27,707 bases of DNA from a virus: positions 1 through 27,707 of the IMG/VR virus record IMGVR_UViG_3300007516_000105. One strand, 5' to 3'. How positions within the stretch are numbered: position 1 is the stretch's first letter; every line of letters begins with the position of its first letter. Below, one piece after another: positions 12,531 through 21,460 of the stretch. A program made the position numbers and the translations under genes. Below the pieces are notes generated by a model. It did no database searches. It was not told where the DNA came from and saw only the letters and a program-made list of their open reading frames with translations.

Positions 12531-12705
12531 TTACGAGATTGACTGGGGCCAGTTCAAAAAAGGCTCGTCGTTCTTCATCCCATGCCTAGACCCCCAAGCC
12601 GCTCGCACCGAGATAGCCCCGGTGCTGAAGCGGCTTAAACTCAAGACGCACAGTAAAGAGTGCATAGAGCAGGGGGTCCGAGGCTTGCGGGTGTGGAGGG
12701 CCTAG
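12511..12705 (+). CDS. Small conserved phage protein (64 residues)
   Basis: This is a 64-residue protein overlapping the primase end by 20 bases. AGGAGG at 12494-12499 gives a strong ribosome site 11 bases before the ATG. The sequence (YEIDWGQFKKGSSFFIPCLD, then VLKRLKLKTH and IEQGVRGLRVWRA) matches a pattern I associate with short uncharacterised phage replication-region proteins. A basic, strand-rich protein of this size could bind nucleic acid, but that is inferred. Its TAG (12703-12705) overlaps the minus-strand stop of the giant virion protein. Confidence 0.7.
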   Translation: MQVENLNYEIDWGQFKKGSSFFIPCLDPQAARTEIAPVLKRLKLKTHSKECIEQGVRGLRVWRA

Positions 12706-15700
12706 CTCTCCGTGAAGTATTTCTCCATTAGCTCCTCAGACATCCCCTTAGTGAAGCGCACGCCGTGAACCATTTCTTTCTCCGCTTGTCTGCGGGCTCT
12801 GTACGAGCGGGTCAGGGTGTCCGGGCCGATCATGCCGGGGTAGCGCTTACGGAACTTCGCTATCTCCTCGCGGGTCTCTTTTAGCAACTCTCTGTCGCCG
12901 TGGGTACGTGCAAGGTCGTAGCGGTTCAGCAGGCGCGTGCGTCGGTCCATGACTTTCTTCTCGTAGCTCTTAGCAGCGGAGCGTCGGGCGTATATAGAGG
13001 ACAGATCAGCAGGTGCAAAGCCAAAGGTCTGAGTGAACAAGTTCCACGCCGTAAAGTCTGTCTTGATCGGGTCACCCTTACTCGTGAGGGCCCCCTCTTG
13101 CATGAAGCGAGCTGACTTGGCCACGTTGCGCGCGAAGCTAGGCATCATGCGCTCTAACCCCTTGCTAACTTCCCCTTGCTCGAAGTCACGGAACGCTTGC
13201 TCCAAACCTAGAGCGTAGCTCCCCACAGGGCCTAAAGTAGCCATGGCAGCGGTGCGCACATACCCATGCTCTGCTATACTTTGAGGGTCGTCTCTCCATA
13301 AAATGTCGTTCGCAATACCTGCACGGCTGGATAGGTCAATACCGAGTATGCGGTTGCCAAGGCCAGTTAAGCCCAGCTCCCCGAAGGTCTCGCGCATAAT
13401 ATCATCTAGGGTCTCTGGCTCGTCATCATCCCCGGCGAGTGCGTTAGCTATTGCATACGATGTAGAGGCCATACCGTAACCGGGCAACCCTTTCGCACCG
13501 AGTATCGCACCCACTAACCCGAGCATGCTTACTAGCTGGCGGCGGGCTTGGCGCTTCACCTGAGGGCTCTCGCCTTTCACAGAGTCCATGCCAGCTTTAA
13601 CTACGATGAATGCACTGTTCCATACGAAAGATTTGAATGTAAATGCCACCCGGCCAAAACTGTTTTGCATGAAGCGCGGGGCCGTAGCCGAAGTGCCTGA
13701 AGTGTGCGCACGCTTTACAGCCTCTATTGCATATTCAACGGCATCTGCCTCACTCATTGCAGCCACGCCACTGCTCGGGTTGCCCTTTATAGCGAGGTCA
13801 TAGGCAGCGATCGCCGTAACTGCTCGGTTGTAGGTTTCCGTGTTCTGGAAGGGCTTGGATAAGAAGTCCATCGTCTTAGTCACGGGGCTGAATATCTTGC
13901 GGGTGTCCCCGTCGCTGCCCTCTAGCACTTCCCGTGCTTGGGTGTGTCTTAGCTGCGCGTTGTCCTCCATAGCTTCAAACAGGCCCTTATACTTACCAGT
14001 GCCCCATGCCTTACCCCAGTCTTTAAGGGCTAATTTGCCTGCGTTGTGCATAGCTGCTGCAGCGGTGTCAAAACCGAAGCGGGCACCGAGGTCTGGGTAC
14101 ACAAGGAACCCAAGGGAGGTCACGTTGATTAGTGCCGTAGAAATGTTGCCTGACATGAATAAGAAATAGCTCAATGCCGTGAGTTTCTGCGGTATGGACT
14201 CGAACGCCGGATTAAGTAGGAACTTCTTCTGGGCCATGATGTTGTCCACGGCTGCCATAAGGGTATTGTCCCCGTTTATGGATTGGTCATCCTTAGACTC
14301 TATTAACCGTACCAATCCTTGTTCTACCGCAGGGGTGTACTTCGAGTTCACGAGCTTGCGTGTCCAGCGGGTCATGAGGGTGCTGTACCCTTGCACGAGA
14401 TTCTGGCTAGCCCCGCGGATATTCTCCGCCTTGTTAAACTGTTGCATGATGGACTGGGCAGGGAACATAGTCAGCCACTGCTCACGCACGATGTCCTGAC
14501 TCTCCTGTGAGGCACCACTCTCTTGCAACTCTTTTAGCACGTTGCCTAATGCCCCGCTCGGTGGGGCGCCAGTGCCGGAGAACACATCCTCAATACGCTC
14601 ACGCAGCTTAGGCTCTGACTTAGAGTCTTTACTGTTAAAAAACTTATCCCGCTCACGCAAGGACTCAAATGCCTGCATTTCGCGCTCACCAGTCTTAGTG
14701 TTGGTGTACTCAACGAAGAAGTCCCCATAGCGCAAGAACGGCACGTAGCCGATAAGCCCTTTCAGGTTATTGAACTCCTTTTCAATCTTAGCGCGGGTGC
14801 TGGCAGACAGCCCCTCGAGGGATTCTAGCTGCTCACGGTATTCATTTAGAGAGGCATCATAGTCTCTGCGCATAATAGAGAACGCATCTTGCACGGACTC
14901 TGGTAGTGCACGGAACTTAGTATGCAGGGGGCTGCGGGCAGTTTTATCGAGCAAGTCCACCTGCGCAATACGGGCATCTTCGGCCAACTTACCTAGGGTC
15001 TCGAAGGCTGCTTTGTGCTTCTGTTGCACTAGGCGTAGGGACTTGTAGGTATCATTCACCTTGGATAAGCGTCGCTCCATCTCGCCTAGACGGCGCTGGA
15101 TAGCCTTGATAATGTCCCCGATCGCCGGGAGTTTCTTCCCGTATAGAGCATTTAAGTTGTCCATGCGCAAGAAGCCAAAGAGCGACTTGAGGGCCGAGCG
15201 CCCCTTTATGTTGGAGACTTCGTTGAGCACCTTCTCTTTTACGTCGCCAAACGTAGGGATATTCTCAACGAGGGGGCCTAGGGTGTTCTTGAAGTCCCCT
15301 TTCCCTAGGTATAACGTATCCCACATAGTGGGTTCTACCCCAGCGGACTTGTCAATCAGGTCACTCATTAACTTGAGGCCCGCATCATAGGCACTCTGCC
15401 CTTTGCGGAAACTGAGAAACTCTGCCACACGGCGTACAAGGGTCTTGAACAGACTCTCACTCTTTGGTGCCTTCAGCGTTTTGAGTAGCGCTTGGAACTC
15501 TGGGTTACTGAGGAACTCTGCGGCAAACTCCTGCAAGTTCTGGCCACCATAGGCACCGTCTATCTGTGGGAACACTGACTCGTACAGCTTGGTGAATGCC
15601 TTAGTAATGGGTAGCTCTGGGTTGTTCAGGGCTTGGGCTACCGCAGCATGCACTATCTCATGGAGGGTGGTGTGCTCATTAAGCCCGTTGGCCTCACTTA

Positions 15701-18700
15701 AAGTGATGGTGTTGGTCACAGGGTCGTACTGCCCGCTGGAACCTTTGCGGGTTTTGCTTACGACGATCTTAGTACGCAAATTCAGGGTGCGTAGCTTTCG
15801 CACTAGCTGGGCTACTGCGCCAGTTTTAGTCTCCGCAAGCAGGGTCAGCAGCTTGTTAATGTTGCCGGACTTAACCGCTTCCCGCATCTCAGGCGTAAAG
15901 TTCTCACCCTTGTAGATGGGGGTGCCTAGGTAGCGAGTGGGGCCTTTCTTAGCCTCTGAACGGGCATCGGCCTCGTTATTTTTCTGGGTAGCCTCAGTAA
16001 CACCCTTATTAAAAGCCTCGTTCTTCTTGACGTTGGCAGCTAGTTTTCTAACCTCGTCCGAATGGGAGACTATTTCCTCTAGTGTTGTACTGTCTTGGTT
16101 TTTAATGACGTAATCAAGACGGGCACGGCCCCGCTTACGCTCTGGGGCGTAGTCGGACTCCAGTTCAAATGATACAGACTTCATTAGGGTGTTGCGGGTA
16201 ACCTCGTCTACCTCCGCCGCGTACTCGAAAAACTTAGCCGGGGTGAGCTTTTCTATTTGGTCCGGGGTCTTCCTAGTAGACTTCTCCGGTTCTTTTACAT
16301 CTACAGTTTCCTTAGCAGGGGCTTCCCGCTGCGCTACCTTGCTAAAAGCCTTCAAAGCAGTATCTGTAGCAACATCTTGCTTAACCTTGACTACAGGGGT
16401 TTCTTCCGTTGCTTTCTTGACCTTAGCTGCAGGTTTAGGGGCTGCTTTAGCCCCCACTTTCTTAGTGGGGGTAGCTTTCTCTTCGGCGGCTTTCGTACGC
16501 GCAGCCTCAAACTCAGGGCGTGCTTGGTACGCTTCTATTTTCTTAATAGTGTTTGGGTTCGCACCCTCCACCTTGCGCCCTTCAAGAGTGTTCCACACCT
16601 GTTCGGCTTGCTCTGGCTTTGATATATCCAACCCCGCCATAGACTCAAACCCTTTCCACGTGTGCCCAATACCTAGTTGATTGGCCAGAGCCAGCTTCGC
16701 AGGTTTGTCAGTTGCGGCAGGGACTACGGTGGCGGTGCTACTATCATAGGCTGGGGTGGGTGTAGGAGCTGTGGCGCCACGCGCTTTATTTTGGGCACGG
16801 GTGACTACCTTGGGTTCTGGTACCAAAGGCATCCCCCCAAAAATGTCCCCCTGTCCAGCTTGGGCGGCCTCGGAGCCAACCACGCCTTCCGCTACATAAG
16901 GAGGAGTACTTAGGTCGAGCTCCCCCTGCACAGGCTTCCTACGAGCCGCTTTTTTCTGTTTCGTAGCCTCTACCCTAGCAAGTCTTGCGGCAACATTCGC
17001 CGCAGCGATCTCAGACTTCTCTCGGGCTTTTACTTCTGCAGAGGGCTGCCCGTTGCCACCAATTAACTCGAAAGGGCTTTTGGGTTTCTGTGCTGCGCGT
17101 ATCGCCCGGCGCTCATTAGCTAATAGGTTGGCTTGGTCTTTCGGATATACTACATACCCGGTATCACGGGCTTCGTTAGCCGCTTGCTGCTTTATCTCGT
17201 CCATGGTGGCACGGTCAGGCTGGCTGACCCGTGCGGGGTCTACACTACTGAACTTATCTAGTGGCTCGCGGCCTGCTCCCCACGTCTTAGACGCAGCGGC
17301 TTTCTCCAACTGCTGGGCACGCTGCAGCGCGTAGCTGTCAGATACGGTGCTCGGGTCAGCATCCTGCTCCATCTCAGTACCAAACATATTACTGAAGATA
17401 GCAGCCATTGTTTTCTTGTCGTCAGGGGTCAGGCTAGCGAGGTTCTCGGCCTTTATTAGGGGCACCTGCTTACCGTCTGGGCCCTTCAGCTTAGTATCCT
17501 TGCCGTAGCGGAACGCAGCTTCACGGCGCCCAAAACTAGGGTCGCCTTCTTCAATGCCTTCTAGGCCGAACTGCCCATTGCTATCAACGAGGACTTGCTC
17601 TTTCTGGGCCTGCTCCTGCTCGAGTGCACTGGCATTCTCAGCCTTCAACGCTGCCTCTGCTTCAGTGGCTTTACGCTCCCTACGTGCAGACAAGCCATCG
17701 CCTACCCCGCCGGCAACACCGAACCCACCACCGGCAATGGCGCCGCGGGTCATGGACTCAAATATACGGTCCCACTCTTTAGCACCAAACACTTCAGGGT
17801 TATCATTTATAAATCGCTCGGCCGCGATGCTAATGCCTTCCTGCATGCCTTCAGTAACGCCCTCAGTAGCAAGCCCTTTGGTCACGTTTGCTACTATGGA
17901 GTTCACAAGGGGGCGCTTCATGCCCGCACGGGTAAGCAGCTTTTCAATGATGCCCGTTTTTACAGGGCCAGTGATCTTACTTGCCAACGCAGCAGGTAGG
18001 ATGGAATCTAGCGCAGCGGAAGCAATACCAAACGTAGCCGCCGCCGCAGGGGCAAACTCACCAGTTTCTTGGTATATGTTCTGGAATATTTCAGGCGCAT
18101 TGAGAGCGTAGGAGCCCACGCCGGCACCAGCCATTTGGCCTGTTGTAGCAGCCTTAGCACCCGCTTTGGCTACGTACTGCGCAGTCGCTTTCGCTGCGAA
18201 GGTCTTGGCAGCCGCTTCAGAGAGCCCGCGCTTTACAACTTCCGCAGCAATCTTCTTCTCCGCCGCGGCGATCGCCATACGGGAAGCCACGCCCCCGGCA
18301 CCCACTGCAGGTATAAGGCTAGGGAGCAAGTTCGCTATCTGCTCACCCATTGTCTCGGTGAGATAGCCAATACCACTACGGGCACCGTCTACATCTTTGC
18401 GGCTGTTGTACATCGCAGGGTTAGAGCGTTGTAAGGCTTCTTCTTTGGCAGCAGCCTCTTCCATCTGGCCAGTGGCATACTCATTGGCACCCACTGCACT
18501 ACCAAGCATAGCAGGTATAACATCAGTGACGGTGGAACCCAAACGAGAAAACCCACGGCTCACGCCACGGGTAAAGGTCTCACCTAGGGTATAGTCGGGG
18601 GTGACCCCCTCTAGCCAGTCACCAGAGGGTTGTTGCGGACCACGTAGCCTAGCAGCTAACTGTGCTAGTTTCGCTGCAGCTTCCATGTCTCCCGCTTGGT

Positions 18701-18743
18701 CAGCATTACGTAGGGCTTCTAGTACCCGTCTTGGGTCACTCAT
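12702..18743 (-). CDS. Giant internal virion (ejection-type) protein with zincin-like HEIVH motif
   Basis: This is a 2013-residue protein, probably packaged and injected with the DNA, similar in role to T7 gp16 or other large polyvalent phage proteins. Residues 1-40 hold a helical Ala-rich start (RRVLEALRNADQAGDMEAAAKLAQLAARL). Residues 90-360 are Gly- and Ala-rich with several hydrophobic stretches. Residues 600-850 are low-complexity Lys- and Pro-rich. A gluzincin-like domain has TLHEIVHAAVAQAL (HEIVH at 1028-1032) with a candidate third ligand in NLQEFAAEFLSNPEF. Residues 1200-1450 are coiled-coil-rich. Residues 1550-1850 include hydrophobic segments (TALSYFLFMSGNISTALINV; LVSMLGLVGAILGAKGLPGYG) that could insert into the host membrane. 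AGGAGTTTTAC before the ATG fixes the start. It is the last gene of the late operon. Confidence 0.8.
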   Translation of the reverse strand: MSDPRRVLEALRNADQAGDMEAAAKLAQLAARLRGPQQPSGDWLEGVTPDYTLGETFTRGVSRGFSRLGSTVTDVIPAMLGSAVGANEYATGQMEEAAAKEEALQRSNPAMYNSRKDVDGARSGIGYLTETMGEQIANLLPSLIPAVGAGGVASRMAIAAAEKKIAAEVVKRGLSEAAAKTFAAKATAQYVAKAGAKAATTGQMAGAGVGSYALNAPEIFQNIYQETGEFAPAAAATFGIASAALDSILPAALASKITGPVKTGIIEKLLTRAGMKRPLVNSIVANVTKGLATEGVTEGMQEGISIAAERFINDNPEVFGAKEWDRIFESMTRGAIAGGGFGVAGGVGDGLSARRERKATEAEAALKAENASALEQEQAQKEQVLVDSNGQFGLEGIEEGDPSFGRREAAFRYGKDTKLKGPDGKQVPLIKAENLASLTPDDKKTMAAIFSNMFGTEMEQDADPSTVSDSYALQRAQQLEKAAASKTWGAGREPLDKFSSVDPARVSQPDRATMDEIKQQAANEARDTGYVVYPKDQANLLANERRAIRAAQKPKSPFELIGGNGQPSAEVKAREKSEIAAANVAARLARVEATKQKKAARRKPVQGELDLSTPPYVAEGVVGSEAAQAGQGDIFGGMPLVPEPKVVTRAQNKARGATAPTPTPAYDSSTATVVPAATDKPAKLALANQLGIGHTWKGFESMAGLDISKPEQAEQVWNTLEGRKVEGANPNTIKKIEAYQARPEFEAARTKAAEEKATPTKKVGAKAAPKPAAKVKKATEETPVVKVKQDVATDTALKAFSKVAQREAPAKETVDVKEPEKSTRKTPDQIEKLTPAKFFEYAAEVDEVTRNTLMKSVSFELESDYAPERKRGRARLDYVIKNQDSTTLEEIVSHSDEVRKLAANVKKNEAFNKGVTEATQKNNEADARSEAKKGPTRYLGTPIYKGENFTPEMREAVKSGNINKLLTLLAETKTGAVAQLVRKLRTLNLRTKIVVSKTRKGSSGQYDPVTNTITLSEANGLNEHTTLHEIVHAAVAQALNNPELPITKAFTKLYESVFPQIDGAYGGQNLQEFAAEFLSNPEFQALLKTLKAPKSESLFKTLVRRVAEFLSFRKGQSAYDAGLKLMSDLIDKSAGVEPTMWDTLYLGKGDFKNTLGPLVENIPTFGDVKEKVLNEVSNIKGRSALKSLFGFLRMDNLNALYGKKLPAIGDIIKAIQRRLGEMERRLSKVNDTYKSLRLVQQKHKAAFETLGKLAEDARIAQVDLLDKTARSPLHTKFRALPESVQDAFSIMRRDYDASLNEYREQLESLEGLSASTRAKIEKEFNNLKGLIGYVPFLRYGDFFVEYTNTKTGEREMQAFESLRERDKFFNSKDSKSEPKLRERIEDVFSGTGAPPSGALGNVLKELQESGASQESQDIVREQWLTMFPAQSIMQQFNKAENIRGASQNLVQGYSTLMTRWTRKLVNSKYTPAVEQGLVRLIESKDDQSINGDNTLMAAVDNIMAQKKFLLNPAFESIPQKLTALSYFLFMSGNISTALINVTSLGFLVYPDLGARFGFDTAAAAMHNAGKLALKDWGKAWGTGKYKGLFEAMEDNAQLRHTQAREVLEGSDGDTRKIFSPVTKTMDFLSKPFQNTETYNRAVTAIAAYDLAIKGNPSSGVAAMSEADAVEYAIEAVKRAHTSGTSATAPRFMQNSFGRVAFTFKSFVWNSAFIVVKAGMDSVKGESPQVKRQARRQLVSMLGLVGAILGAKGLPGYGMASTSYAIANALAGDDDEPETLDDIMRETFGELGLTGLGNRILGIDLSSRAGIANDILWRDDPQSIAEHGYVRTAAMATLGPVGSYALGLEQAFRDFEQGEVSKGLERMMPSFARNVAKSARFMQEGALTSKGDPIKTDFTAWNLFTQTFGFAPADLSSIYARRSAAKSYEKKVMDRRTRLLNRYDLARTHGDRELLKETREEIAKFRKRYPGMIGPDTLTRSYRARRQAEKEMVHGVRFTKGMSEELMEKYFTES

Positions 18744-18759
18744 GTAAAACTCCTACGTA

Positions 18760-20589
18760 TTAAAGGAACGAGTCTATATAGCTGTCTTCTTCGGCACTGT
18801 ATGGGCTACCTTCGGAACTAGATCGCCCATAGGCATTTGCCACCTCAGTAGCACGCTGCTTTAAGAAAGCCATCCGTGCGGCGGCCACTTTCTTATCTAT
18901 CAAGGCCACGTTGTCTGGGTTCTCCAACGCCCTCTTACCGCCCCGCTTAACCATCTCCTCTTCTAGTTTTTGGCGTAGTAGGAGCTCCTCGTTTTCGGAC
19001 CACTTCTGCACTATATCGTCTATCTCACCCGGCTTCAGGCGGAGGTCACCAGTGCGTTCTAGTTCCGCTATGGCCATACGGGTCTGTTCCGTGGCTAGGT
19101 CCGCATCGTAGGTTAAGGCCATCTGCTCACGGGCCACAGTGTTTCGGTCCGCAGATATATCCAGCTCGCGGTTAGCACGAATATCGGCCTTTTCTAACTG
19201 GGCATCCTCTCGCGCCATGGCTTGGTTGCGCTCATTGTTGCGCTGTACGCCTACACCACCGCCGGTCATAGTAGCGCCGAAGTTAGTACCCCCGCTGGCG
19301 CCGGCCCCTAGCAGGAATGAAATCAGCTTATCCATATCCATACCGGGCTTGGCTTCTGGTGCTGGTGCTGCTACAGGCTTGGCTTGGTTTTGCAACCACT
19401 GGCCCGGTGTGGGTTTTGCTGGTTGTAGTGCAGCGATGCCTTCTCTTGGTAGCGGGTTGGGCTGTGGCTGCATGTTAGGTACGCCGGGTACAGTAGGTGC
19501 TGGGGCTAGGTCACGTATCCCACCGCCTAAATCTTCTGGTTTAGTGCCCGGAGTGAAGTAAGGGTTTAGTTTGTCTAAACCCTGTGCGGGCGTAAGGGGT
19601 ATCTCCTCAGGGGAAAGCACCTGCATGCCACCAAGGCCCAAGAACCGACCTGCTGAACCTAGGGCACTAGCTATTTTTTCTCGACGGCTTGGCCCATCTC
19701 TATACGCAGCGAGGGCTTCATTCTCAGCGGGGGCCCCACCTTCTCGCTCAGCAACTACACGCTCTACTAGTGCCGCTAGCTCTTCTTCCCTTGTAGTGGG
19801 CTTATCTGCATCTCGTGCTTCTTGTAAGGCTTTAGCAGTGCGCATGCGAGGACTACCACCGTCAGCAAAAGTAACGATGCCCCCTGAGGCCATATTTGGC
19901 GTAGAGGTGCCCCCAGCCAGATCATCTAGGAAGTTATTCATATCCAGCAGAGCATTAACTTTACTGCTGTTGTTGTCAGCGCCCCCGTCAATTACTTGTT
20001 GCGCAGTGGAGTACTCCTCTTCCGATAGCACCCTTTGCTTTTTAAGTCGGGCTAACTTATTAGCGAGCACCTGAGACAACAGACCGACTTCCTCATAGGC
20101 GGGGGGTTTCCCGAACATTGCCCCCGCAGCCTTCTTCGCGGTGCTCAATACTCCATCGAAAATACCTCCAGAAGCTAGCCCCTCATCACCCCCGTCAGCA
20201 AAAGTAACGATGCCCCCTGAGGCCATACCCTGCATATTCGCAGCAGGGAGAGTAGCAATACCGCCACCGCCGGCTTGTTGGGGCTGTGGCTGTGTGCGTG
20301 CCGCAGCCATGCGCTGGCCCATGATACCTAAGCCGGGAGCCACTTGTTGGGTAACCTCCGCCTTGGTCATGTCGAAAACTTCCTGCTCGCGCTGGTCCTT
20401 TATGGAAGTAGGTTGGGGCTGCATCTGTAGCTGCATATCCCGCATCGCCGCTTCTTTGTCCGACTTCATCTTCTGCAATGCCAGCAGGTCCAGCAAGTCT
20501 TGGCTCTGGGTGTAGCGCTGCATTAGCGCCTGTGGGTTCTGTGCGTATGTTGCCGCGCGGTCCCCTACTAACGAGTCGATGCCGGGCAT
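18760..20589 (-). CDS. Virion-associated protein with repeated MASGGIVTFADGG motif
   Basis: This is a 609-residue, mostly disordered protein. The start (RYTQSQDLLDLLALQKMKSDKEAAMRD) is helical. It is followed by Gln- and Pro-rich stretches and two exact copies of MASGGIVTFADGG (near residues 122 and 233). The C-terminal third (about 450-580) is a long charged coiled coil with many Arg, Glu and Gln. The composition and the place between two other internal-type proteins point to an internal or ejected virion protein. No catalytic motif is seen. The start ATG overlaps the previous stop by one base (TAATG), which implies translational coupling. Confidence 0.65.
   Translation of the reverse strand: MPGIDSLVGDRAATYAQNPQALMQRYTQSQDLLDLLALQKMKSDKEAAMRDMQLQMQPQPTSIKDQREQEVFDMTKAEVTQQVAPGLGIMGQRMAAARTQPQPQQAGGGGIATLPAANMQGMASGGIVTFADGGDEGLASGGIFDGVLSTAKKAAGAMFGKPPAYEEVGLLSQVLANKLARLKKQRVLSEEEYSTAQQVIDGGADNNSSKVNALLDMNNFLDDLAGGTSTPNMASGGIVTFADGGSPRMRTAKALQEARDADKPTTREEELAALVERVVAEREGGAPAENEALAAYRDGPSRREKIASALGSAGRFLGLGGMQVLSPEEIPLTPAQGLDKLNPYFTPGTKPEDLGGGIRDLAPAPTVPGVPNMQPQPNPLPREGIAALQPAKPTPGQWLQNQAKPVAAPAPEAKPGMDMDKLISFLLGAGASGGTNFGATMTGGGVGVQRNNERNQAMAREDAQLEKADIRANRELDISADRNTVAREQMALTYDADLATEQTRMAIAELERTGDLRLKPGEIDDIVQKWSENEELLLRQKLEEEMVKRGGKRALENPDNVALIDKKVAAARMAFLKQRATEVANAYGRSSSEGSPYSAEEDSYIDSFL
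19859..19894. repeat. 36-base direct repeat, copy 1
   Basis: The 36 bases at 19859-19894 are identical to those at 20192-20227. On the minus strand they encode most of MASGGIVTFADGG within the 609-residue virion protein. Identity with no synonymous differences suggests recent duplication or ongoing recombination between the copies. Confidence 0.9.
20192..20227. repeat. 36-base direct repeat, copy 2
   Basis: This is the second copy of the 36-base repeat described at 19859-19894, 333 bases away in the same gene and in the same frame. Recombination between the copies would delete 111 codons without shifting the frame. Confidence 0.9.
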
Positions 20590-21458
20590 TATGGTGTACC
20601 TCCAAAAATCTTACTTAGCCAGTCTGTCCCACCCGGAATGGTATTGAGCACACTCAAGATACCACCCGCCCCACCTAGGAGCTGGTTAAACCCCGTAGGC
20701 TCCGCGTAACTATAACTCTGGGCCTCTAGTGGCAGCCCCTGCAACAAAGACTGTTGGAACTGCACCTGCTTGTAGGGGTAGTCCCGCTCTTCGTTAAACT
20801 GGTTCATATCAGCGGCAATACCCTCGCTCTCGATACCACGCTGGGCATTACCCATGTTCATCTGCTGCTGCAGCGCGGCTAGGCCATACTGGTTATTCTG
20901 CTGGCTAGCATCTAACCCCAAGGCTTGCTCGGTATTAAACTGCCCTGCTCCCGCATTATAGGCTGTGTCATACCCTTTGCCAGTAATATCCGCCACGTTA
21001 CGTAGCATATTACGCTGGTTCTCAGAGTCCATAAGAGCTTGTCTGGAGCCCCCGAACGCACCTGCTTGGGTGAGCCTACTATTGTTCTGCAGACGAGTGA
21101 GCTCCGCTTGGCGCTGGGCTTCTGCTATTTGCGGGTTCAACGACTCCTGCAAGTAGGGGTTCATGTACTTGTCGGCTACACCGGGGTCTGTGAAAGACTG
21201 CTGCGTAAACCCACCCATATCAGTAGGCACGGCCAGCCCAGCAATGCCAGAGAACGCTTGGTTCTGTAGGCCAGAAGCCCCCGCGGTAAGCGGGCCCATG
21301 TAGGCTTGGTAAGGCTGGTTTGACAGCGCCCGCCCTTTGCCCAGCATGTCGGTAACGTATGGCCCCGCCCAGTTAGATAAAGAGGACTCTCGCCCTGTTG
21401 CTAACCCAGCCATTGGGTCTACGTACGCGGGAGTAGTAACTCCTGAAGATTCTGACAT
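20589..21458 (-). CDS. Internal virion / DNA ejection-type protein
   Basis: This is a 289-residue protein rich in Gln, Gly and Ala. The central part, YMNPYLQESLNPQIAEAQRQAELTR then NSRLTQAGAFGGSRQAL (about residues 97-145), is a hallmark stretch of a family of internal virion or DNA-transfer proteins in podoviruses and in marine phage contigs. The rest is helical with Gln- and Asn-rich runs (AALQQQMNMGNAQRGIESEG). It ends in a short hydrophobic, Gly-rich tail (LLGGAGGILSVLNTIPGG) that could touch a membrane. A GAGGTAGGT ribosome site precedes the ATG. The gene begins a few bases after the previous stop. Confidence 0.7.
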   Translation of the reverse strand: MSESSGVTTPAYVDPMAGLATGRESSLSNWAGPYVTDMLGKGRALSNQPYQAYMGPLTAGASGLQNQAFSGIAGLAVPTDMGGFTQQSFTDPGVADKYMNPYLQESLNPQIAEAQRQAELTRLQNNSRLTQAGAFGGSRQALMDSENQRNMLRNVADITGKGYDTAYNAGAGQFNTEQALGLDASQQNNQYGLAALQQQMNMGNAQRGIESEGIAADMNQFNEERDYPYKQVQFQQSLLQGLPLEAQSYSYAEPTGFNQLLGGAGGILSVLNTIPGGTDWLSKIFGGTP

Positions 21459-21460
21459 AC

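Noticed and set aside
16189-16680. Plus-strand open frames inside the giant virion gene (also 17554-18111 and others)
   Set aside because: Ala-rich and Lys-rich minus-strand coding leaves long stop-free frames on the opposite strand. None has a start signal or motif.
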